Source: an uncultured Porphyromonadaceae bacterium
GTDB lineage: Bacteria; Bacteroidota; Bacteroidia; Bacteroidales; Muribaculaceae
Assembly: GCA_947176755.1 (NCBI GenBank)
Contig: CAMWRW010000012.1
Span: forward strand, 1 to 39,198
Direction of reading: 5' to 3'
Length of the DNA stretch: 39,198 bases
Below, piece by piece: positions 33,813-39,198 of the stretch. Positions within the stretch are counted from its first letter, which is position 1; each line of letters begins with the position of its first letter. A program made the translations under genes and the position numbers. The notes below the pieces were generated by a model, which was not told the DNA's origin, did not search any database, and saw nothing but the letters and a program-made list of their open reading frames with translations.

Positions 33813-35762
33813 TTATCTTACTGCAACTTTGGAAGCGCGACCGTCGGCAACCACTACGTAGACGCCGGAGGGAACTGCCGTGACAGCCTTCGTGGAAACA
33901 CGCGCACCGTCGATTGAGTAAACAGCCACCTCGGACGCACCTTCAACTGAGATCACACGGTCAGCGATGGTGACAACCGGAGCCGTTTCTTCGGAGATTC
34001 CGTCAACACCTGTCATTTTAGAGACAACCACTTCGTCAGCATTCATGATCTCACCGGTGTTGCCGTTAACGACGAGTGCAACGAGACGGAAAGTGTCGGA
34101 AACGACGTTACTGATGGCCATCTCGAGAGAATATTCATATTCCTCGCCTTCCTCAATCAGGAGCGGGAGTGCGCCCTCGATACCGGGATAACCCTGGATA
34201 TTGCGTGCGACATCGTCATAGATTGTTTTATAGGGATCGGTACGGTCGTTCCATTCACCCATCGGCATGCTGTGACCTTGTTTGCCGACCGCAAAGTAAT
34301 TGGTCTGATCGTAAGGACCGACGCCATCCTCAACTACTACAAAGGAGAGAAGATGAGGCGCGGTGGTGCCGACCGAGAATTTCACCTTGGCGGAAGCGTT
34401 AAGAATCTTGTCGCCGGCTACTCCGTCAGCCTTAACGGAAATATAACTCGGAGCAGCGATTGTTTTCTTTACGAAATTATCGACAAGATTATCAGCTCCG
34501 GAGGCTGTCGGCCCGATTTCCTCGGTACGGTTGAACCATGCTGTCGGGAATCCGGAAACGTACTCGCTGATGAAGCCCATGTAGTTGGAAACCTGCATGC
34601 GGTCGCCCTGATGAACGGCAATACGAATCACATCGTCGGGATAAACTTCTTTAAGGCGTTCCATCATCACGATACCTGCGGGACACCAGCCGCACCAAGT
34701 GCCGGTTGCTTCCTCACATACCACCTTGCGGGGGAAGCCTTCAGTAAAGCAGGAAATGTAGCCGGAGGCACCGGAAGAATAAGTGTTATCGACTCCATTC
34801 ACCTTTTTCACTGTGGATGAGAGCATGTCAACGACGGGTGCTTCAAAAGGAGGAATATTCACAGTGAGAGTGGCCATTTTGCCTGCGGGAAGGGGATCTG
34901 AGAACTCGTATGAGAAGATGGATTCCTCCAAACCGGCGATATAGCTGCCCACCTCAAGAGAGTTGATTTCGTTATTTCCACGGTTCAGGATGGTGATATC
35001 GTAGGAATAGGGTTTACCGACAATTGCGGTCGAGGGAATATTCGAACTGACAATCTGAGCCTGATTCATGGGAACGTGGGTTCCTTCGATTGTAGCCGAG
35101 ATACAGAGAGAACCGATTTGACTGGTATAATCGCTGAAAGAAGCGGGGAACTGGCTCACCTTCGTAGTAACTCCGACGAGAGTACCGTTAAGGGGAGCAA
35201 CGACCTCATCGACGGCGGCAAAGTAACCGTTGGTGCTGGCGACTTTGAAAATGTAGCCGATATAGATTGGCTGGTCGCCGGAGATTTCGTATGGTTCCTC
35301 CAGTTCGAAAGAGTTGACTGTCAATGCAGTTTTTTCAAATTTGGCACTCTGACGGGCAGCAAAGGTCTCCAGATCGCGGGAGATGAAGAGAGTTCCGGAG
35401 GAGATACCCTGAGAGGAGGAAGAACCACCGAGCGTACCGGTCGTGATGTTGATAGCCTTGATTTTGTCGCCGGCAAGTTGAGCGACTTCATTAGCCGAGA
35501 TGCCGAAGGCGAGATAGAGATAGCCGGACTTTGCATTATTGAACGAATAGCAGTTCATGGGCTCCGCAGGGTTGACAGCCACGCTGTATTCGTAAGTGCC
35601 ATCCTCGGCGGCTGCACGGCGCGCACCGGGACCGATTTCATACTGCGAGGGCTGAAGGTCAGCGGCAGTGAAGTCGGCGCGAGATGCCGGAGCCGAAGTC
35701 CACGCCATTGCCGAGGTCGCACAGGCGACTCCGGCCAGCGTTGCAAGTAAGTTTTTTTTCAT
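33813..35762 (-). CDS. Large Omp28-related protein with CGWC and a T9SS-like tail
   Basis: A 649-residue exported protein (signal peptide cut near AMA-WT). The N-terminal 230 residues are a beta-rich jelly-roll-like region; an Ig-like part follows (about 240-340). An Omp28/thioredoxin-like domain comes next, with EEATGTWCGWCPAG and Cys357/Cys360 as a CxxC, followed by IRIAVHQGD. The final 60 residues (VISVEGASEVAVYSIDGARV...SGVYVVVADG...KVAVR) look like a type A T9SS sorting domain. It shares the EDFTG-CxxCP domain with the Omp28 lipoprotein of the facing operon and converges on it through the palindromic terminator. Envelope disulfide chemistry is a plausible role. Confidence 0.82.
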   Translation of the reverse strand: MKKNLLATLAGVACATSAMAWTSAPASRADFTAADLQPSQYEIGPGARRAAAEDGTYEYSVAVNPAEPMNCYSFNNAKSGYLYLAFGISANEVAQLAGDKIKAINITTGTLGGSSSSQGISSGTLFISRDLETFAARQSAKFEKTALTVNSFELEEPYEISGDQPIYIGYIFKVASTNGYFAAVDEVVAPLNGTLVGVTTKVSQFPASFSDYTSQIGSLCISATIEGTHVPMNQAQIVSSNIPSTAIVGKPYSYDITILNRGNNEINSLEVGSYIAGLEESIFSYEFSDPLPAGKMATLTVNIPPFEAPVVDMLSSTVKKVNGVDNTYSSGASGYISCFTEGFPRKVVCEEATGTWCGWCPAGIVMMERLKEVYPDDVIRIAVHQGDRMQVSNYMGFISEYVSGFPTAWFNRTEEIGPTASGADNLVDNFVKKTIAAPSYISVKADGVAGDKILNASAKVKFSVGTTAPHLLSFVVVEDGVGPYDQTNYFAVGKQGHSMPMGEWNDRTDPYKTIYDDVARNIQGYPGIEGALPLLIEEGEEYEYSLEMAISNVVSDTFRLVALVVNGNTGEIMNADEVVVSKMTGVDGISEETAPVVTIADRVISVEGASEVAVYSIDGARVSTKAVTAVPSGVYVVVADGRASKVAVR

Positions 35763-35865
35763 TCTGAAAATAGTTTTGATTTCACAATGGAGGGAATACG
35801 AAGATTCCTACCGATAATTATTGCAAATAAACGACAAAAATGCGGAATAAACAAATAAAAATATT

Positions 35866-35928
35866 AATTGCCCGCATAATTTAACCATTTATGGAGAAGA
35901 AACGTTAAATGTATAATTGCGGGCAATT
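35866..35928. promoter_or_regulatory. Spaced inverted repeat between divergent genes
   Basis: An 11-bp perfect inverted repeat (35866-35876 with 35918-35928) has a nested 7-bp pair (35879-35885 with 35904-35910) and a loop of 18 bases. It lies in the 231-base region between the Omp28-like gene (minus) and the sodium symporter (plus), close to both likely promoters. It could be an operator or an RNA hairpin in one leader. No exact TAnnTTTG box is seen on either strand. Confidence 0.5.
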
Positions 35929-35993
35929 TGCGCTCGTCACTCTCTCTGTCAATTACCCAATATTCCCTCCAATTACTTTTAAAACGGTTAAAG

Positions 35994-37322
35994 ATGTCTG
36001 ACAAACGTACTTTTTTCTCAACCCGATTGGGTGTTCTCGCGGCCACTGTCGGATCGGCAGTCGGACTTGGCAATATCTGGCGATTCCCTTACGAAGCGGG
36101 GACTCATGGCGGAGGGGCCTTCCTGCTCTGCTATATCTTTTTTGTGTTTCTTATCGGAGTGCCGGTTATATGCTCGGAATTTGCTATGGGACGAAGGAGC
36201 CGGACGGGCATCCCGGGGGCTTTTCAGCATCTGAATAAGGGCCGGAGCGGCTGGAACTGGATCGGTTGGATTGGAATTGCGGGAGCGGTGATGATCATTT
36301 CGTTCTATTCGGTTGTGGCCGGCTGGACACTTGAATACACAATTGATTCCGCCGTCGGGATGTTCAGCGACCATGTTCAACATAATCGACACGCCGAGTT
36401 CCTGGCTTTCACGCAGGGCTGGAAGCCGTCGCTTTGGGTGGTGGTATTCATGGGAATCAACGGGTTGGTGCTTCTCGGGGGTGTCCAAAAAGGAATCGAG
36501 AGGGTAAGCAATATCCTGATGCCTCTTCTATTCCTTATTCTGCTCGCCTTCTGTATCAATTCCCTTCTCCTTCCGGGAGCGGGCGAAGGACTCCGGTTTC
36601 TTTTCAATCCGGATTTCTCACAACTGACTCCGACCGTTATTCTCGGGGCAATGGGTCAGGCATTCTTCTCGCTTTCGTTAGGAATGGGCTGCATGATTAC
36701 TTACGCTTCCTATTTTAAGGATGACACACCGCTTATGAAGACTTCCATTCAGATCGCGACGCTCGACACGCTTGTGGCAATCCTTTCGGGCGTGATTATT
36801 TTTCCGGCCGTGTTTAGTTTCGGTATGTCGCCGGCTGAGGGACCGACACTCGTGTTTGAAGTTCTACCCAATATCTTCCAACAGATGTCGGGTGGGAGAA
36901 TCTGGAGCACACTTTTCTTTCTGTTGCTTGCCGTGGCCTCACTGACCTCGCTGATATCCGTCAGCGAAATAGCGATTGCGTTCTTCGTGGACCATCTAAA
37001 AATGAAACGCCACATGGCCACACTGACCCTGACACTGGTCGGGACAATTCTGGGAGTACTTTGCGCGCTGTCGTTCGGTCCGCTGAAAAATCTTGACCTG
37101 TTCAATGCGTTCGATTATATCTCAAGCAATATCCTTCTACCTCTCGGAGGAATGTCAACGAGTATCTTCGCAGGATGGGTAATGAAGCGGTCGACACTGT
37201 ACGCCGAACTTCAAGGGAAAGGAAAACTGCCTCGCGCGGCGGGAGAAGCAATCGTGATCAGCCTGCGCTGGATTGCCCCGGCATGCGTACTGGCAGTTTT
37301 TATCGCAGGGCTCATGATTTGA
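35994..37322 (+). CDS. Sodium-dependent transporter, NSS/SNF family
   Basis: A 442-residue inner-membrane symporter with about 11 hydrophobic segments, in the LeuT-fold neurotransmitter:sodium symporter family that imports amino acids or related compounds with Na+. The first helix carries LAATVGSAVGLGNIWRFPYEAG, the family's sodium- and substrate-binding signature with the unwound G-x-G. I chose ATG 35994 (MSDKRTFFSTR), since the upstream 22 residues of the longer frame come from repeat-containing leader DNA. Sodium use fits the Nqr pump encoded earlier in the window. The substrate cannot be told. Confidence 0.93.
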   Translation: MSDKRTFFSTRLGVLAATVGSAVGLGNIWRFPYEAGTHGGGAFLLCYIFFVFLIGVPVICSEFAMGRRSRTGIPGAFQHLNKGRSGWNWIGWIGIAGAVMIISFYSVVAGWTLEYTIDSAVGMFSDHVQHNRHAEFLAFTQGWKPSLWVVVFMGINGLVLLGGVQKGIERVSNILMPLLFLILLAFCINSLLLPGAGEGLRFLFNPDFSQLTPTVILGAMGQAFFSLSLGMGCMITYASYFKDDTPLMKTSIQIATLDTLVAILSGVIIFPAVFSFGMSPAEGPTLVFEVLPNIFQQMSGGRIWSTLFFLLLAVASLTSLISVSEIAIAFFVDHLKMKRHMATLTLTLVGTILGVLCALSFGPLKNLDLFNAFDYISSNILLPLGGMSTSIFAGWVMKRSTLYAELQGKGKLPRAAGEAIVISLRWIAPACVLAVFIAGLMI

Positions 37323-37380
37323 ATTTACGGTATATTTTAGATATATAAAACAGTAATAAAATAGGCTTATTTAGGCAAAA

Positions 37381-37396
37381 TATGTTTTAAAACATA
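37381..37396. promoter_or_regulatory. 16-bp perfect AT palindrome
   Basis: TATGTTTTAAAACATA is a perfect palindrome in the AT-rich gap (37323-37447) before the lysozyme-like gene. Its size and symmetry suit a dimeric repressor site, but AT-rich palindromes can arise by chance. Confidence 0.35.
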
Positions 37397-37450
37397 AAAA
37401 AGTAGCTTTAAAAGGCAACAAAGCGGGCATAAACGGGGTTTTATATATTG

Positions 37451-38080
37451 ATGAAAAAGATAACAGCGATAGCGATAGCTCTGATGGCTCTCACTTCGCT
37501 TCCCTTTATCGGAAAAAACGACGAGCAGACGAAAGGAAGCGAAGCGGAGACGACAGTCACGCAGAGCATCGAGAAAGAAGAAATCTCAGATTTCGAGAAA
37601 GCCGTGCAGATCATCAAGAAGTATGAAACATTGCACCAACCGAAGCACTGGCCGCTTGTAGGCTACGGGCACCGAGTGCTTCCGGGCGAGAAGTTCAGCC
37701 GGACGCGGGCACTCTCCGAGGCGGAAGCCGATGCCTTGCTCCGGAAAGACCTGAAGAAAAACTGCGCCGTGTTTAGAGAATATGGCGCGGATTCACTGTT
37801 GCTTGGCACACTTGCCTACAACATAGGAAGCGGAGCGGCCAAACGTTCGAGTGTGGCGACCAAGCTTAAAAACGGCGACCGCAACATACGGTCGAGTTAT
37901 CTGGCCCATTCCCGCTATCGCGGGAAGACCCACAGCCAGATATTGAAAAGGCGGACGGAGGAGTTTGAAGCCCTGTTTCTGACCGACCCGGAGAGATCGG
38001 GGGAGAAGGAGGAAATGAGCACGACGACTCCGCTGCAAGCTGCAGAAAATATCCTTTCTTATTTATCAACACTTAACTGA
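37451..38080 (+). CDS. Lysozyme-like protein, GH24-related
   Basis: A 209-residue protein with an N-terminal hydrophobic segment (about 1-20, signal or anchor). Residues about 45-175 resemble phage-type lysozyme (GH24): FEKAVQIIKKYETLH gives the catalytic Glu (Glu59), followed by VGYGHRV, LRKDLKKN, and LAYNIGSGA. T4-lysozyme-type Asp and Thr partners are not seen; PLVGYGH replaces the usual TIGYGH. This variant is common in Bacteroidota, where the role may be cell-wall remodelling rather than lysis. I chose ATG 37451; the frame also has a TTG at 37448. The next gene is 16 bases away. No phage genes surround it. Confidence 0.8.
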   Translation: MKKITAIAIALMALTSLPFIGKNDEQTKGSEAETTVTQSIEKEEISDFEKAVQIIKKYETLHQPKHWPLVGYGHRVLPGEKFSRTRALSEAEADALLRKDLKKNCAVFREYGADSLLLGTLAYNIGSGAAKRSSVATKLKNGDRNIRSSYLAHSRYRGKTHSQILKRRTEEFEALFLTDPERSGEKEEMSTTTPLQAAENILSYLSTLN

Positions 38081-38096
38081 CAACCCACCTATCGAA

Positions 38097-38933
38097 ATGC
38101 AGATAACAAACGGAATTCTGACATTGCTCGTCAGCGGAATCGCGCTGACGGGATGCGGCAATAGCCATCAGGCGTCGACGGCCGTGGATCAGATAATGGC
38201 CAGCGATTCGGTGCCGACTCCGGTAAAGGGTGTTGTAAAGGCGGTTGCAGACGACGACAGCGTCGAGTTTGCACGTCTTGTCAGTTACCCGCTCCAGCGT
38301 CCCTACCCGCTACGCGACATCTCAACTCCGGAAGAGATGACTTCATATTACAAGACGCTTGTGGACGACTCATTACGCAAAGTAATTTCCGGTTCGCATC
38401 CTTCGGAATGGACCGAGGAGGGATGGCGCGGCTGGACGCTCGACCACGGACAATATGTCTGGATCGACGATAACGTTTACGCCGTGGATTATGTCTCGGA
38501 GGCGGAGCGGAAGGAACGCGACAAGCTTGAAGAGAACGAGATCCGCAGTCTTCATCATAAGTTGAGAAAGGGATGGAAACCGCGTCTCTGCCTTGTTGAC
38601 ACAGTTTCAGGCCGCATCTACCGCGTGGACCGAGCTGATAAGCAGAGCAAGGAAATGGAACGGGAATACCGTCTTGCAGTCTATGCCGACCGCAAGCATC
38701 TCCACGACGCTCCGGAAGCCTCCTACACAGGAAGGATGGACAGCGAGGGTTCGGCGGAGACGCCGGTCTATGTGTTCATGCTCCCGGGAGGGAACAGAAT
38801 CATGATTGAACCCGCACCTTCCGACGGTCCGAATCCAAGGATGTTCAAAGGTCCGGAAGATGAGGGCCGAGAACTTAAACGGGTCTACTGGCGCGATTTG
38901 CTGGAAGAAACACCGACCGACACCATACATTGA
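38097..38933 (+). CDS. Lipoprotein of unknown function
   Basis: A 278-residue lipoprotein: signal peptide with ALTGC (lipobox Cys at about residue 20), then a low-complexity Ser/Ala stretch. Residues about 45-130 (VKAVADDDSVEFARLVSYPL, then STPEEMTSYYKTLVDD) look like a helical NTF2-like or DUF4878-type domain; this is only a resemblance. The rest (about 130-278) is highly charged with EWTEEGWRGW and a C-terminal part holding PVYVFMLPGGNRIMIEP. I do not recognise a specific family. It is paired with the lysozyme-like gene (16-base gap) and closed by a strong terminator. Confidence 0.75.
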   Translation: MQITNGILTLLVSGIALTGCGNSHQASTAVDQIMASDSVPTPVKGVVKAVADDDSVEFARLVSYPLQRPYPLRDISTPEEMTSYYKTLVDDSLRKVISGSHPSEWTEEGWRGWTLDHGQYVWIDDNVYAVDYVSEAERKERDKLEENEIRSLHHKLRKGWKPRLCLVDTVSGRIYRVDRADKQSKEMEREYRLAVYADRKHLHDAPEASYTGRMDSEGSAETPVYVFMLPGGNRIMIEPAPSDGPNPRMFKGPEDEGRELKRVYWRDLLEETPTDTIH

Positions 38934-38942
38934 CAGAACATT

Positions 38943-38972
38943 TAACGGGGTTGCCTGACGGCAACCCCGTTA
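38943..38972 (+). terminator. Terminator after the lipoprotein gene
   Basis: A perfect 13-bp stem (38943-38955 with 38960-38972) with loop TGAC, nine bases after the stop. It is followed by CTTTTG. That T-run overlaps a -7-like box for the next gene. Confidence 0.8.
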
Positions 38973-39041
38973 CTTTTGCAACGGAGTTGCATCGTGAATG
39001 ACTTATTTTCGCGGGTGGATAACCATATCCATCCGTTTTTT
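38971..39041 (+). promoter_or_regulatory. Promoter box and terminator-like leader before the last gene
   Basis: TACTTTTG (38971-38978) fits TAnnTTTG. Transcription from about 38983 would run into a hairpin (39013-39020 with 39027-39034, loop AACCAT, one G-T pair) followed by six T (39036-39041), an intrinsic-terminator shape 35 bases before ATG 39076. Around it GTGAATG (near 38994) can pair with CATTCAC (near 39050), an alternative fold. This may be an attenuator or the end of a short RNA. Confidence 0.45.
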
Positions 39042-39075
39042 ATATTGTCCATTCACTAACATCGATAGAGAAACG

Positions 39076-39198
39076 ATGAAAAACATCCGATTCATTTTCA
39101 TTCGCGCGTTGCTGACCGCCGCCCTCGTTGCCGGAAGTCATACCATAACAAGTTGCGGCGGCGACCATGACCATTCCCATCACGGCGAAGAGTCCGAA
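39076..39198 (+). CDS. His-rich lipoprotein, possible metal-efflux adaptor (partial)
   Basis: Only the first 41 codons are in the window. The peptide has a lipoprotein signal with TSC (Cys at about residue 28) followed at once by GGDHDHSHHGEESE. A lipobox followed by a His/Asp cluster is common at the start of periplasmic adaptor subunits (CusB/CzcB-like) of RND metal-efflux pumps in Bacteroidota, and also in some zinc-binding lipoproteins. The family cannot be settled without the rest. Confidence 0.65.
   Translation, partial: MKNIRFIFIRALLTAALVAGSHTITSCGGDHDHSHHGEESE

Noticed and set aside
37451-38933. Prophage remnant suggested by the lysozyme-like gene
   Set aside because: No holin, integrase, structural phage gene or attachment repeat is nearby, and the variant is common in Bacteroidota chromosomes.

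Overview
The window looks like a chromosomal segment of a Bacteroidales bacterium of the gut type, probably close to Muribaculaceae, although the family is an inference. The grounds are the Bacteroidota -7 promoter box TAnnTTTG in front of several genes, type V (FimA/Mfa-like) fimbriae with DUF3575 and DUF3868 partners, a Na+-translocating NADH dehydrogenase (Nqr), a BioG-BioC fusion, Omp28/DUF6029 envelope proteins and moderately high GC. I saw no tRNA, rRNA, CRISPR array, insertion sequence or prophage.

Layout. 1-3343: the end of nqrD, then nqrE, nqrF and glyA (respiration and one-carbon metabolism), closed by a strong terminator. 3406-4897: bioD behind an unusual set of three repeated 15-bp elements and an apparently leaderless promoter, then a DEDDy 3'-5' exonuclease. 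4998-18237: a seven-gene type V fimbrial operon (DUF3575, DUF3868-OmpA, major fimbrillin, Mfa2-like anchor, and three further subunits of growing size). The last two carry C-terminal modules that look carbohydrate-binding. 18423-19352: lpxH (lipid A) behind a short tandem repeat. 19376-20969 (minus): two paralogous outer-membrane barrels and a MIP18-type Fe-S assembly protein. 21103-27396: priA, then bioA, bioF and a bioG-bioC fusion, packed like one operon from a leaderless priA promoter. 27393-29509 (minus): two tandem sugar-ketoisomerase cupins, a DegT aminotransferase and a tiny DUF4250 gene. 29906-35762: an envelope thiol-redox-looking locus (TlpA thioredoxin, DUF6029 barrel, Omp28 lipoprotein, a secreted protein with a T9SS-like tail, and a convergent Omp28-like protein with CGWC). 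35994-38933: an NSS sodium symporter, a lysozyme-like protein and a lipoprotein. 39076-end: the start of a His-rich lipoprotein, perhaps a metal-efflux adaptor, behind a leader with terminator-like structure.

How the parts work together. BioG-BioC makes and releases pimeloyl-ACP, and BioF, BioA and BioD carry it to dethiobiotin. bioB is not in the window and bioD sits about 20 kb from the other genes. In the fimbrial operon the four non-anchor subunits share a lipobox followed 28-35 residues later by a Thr/Lys-Arg-Ala site, the arrangement used for Arg-specific maturation of FimA/Mfa1, while the Mfa2-like anchor lacks it. The most interesting parts are the glycan-binding-like modules on the two large subunits, the thiol-redox locus, the promoter geometry of bioD and priA, and the tandem cupins, one of which has lost a catalytic-type histidine.
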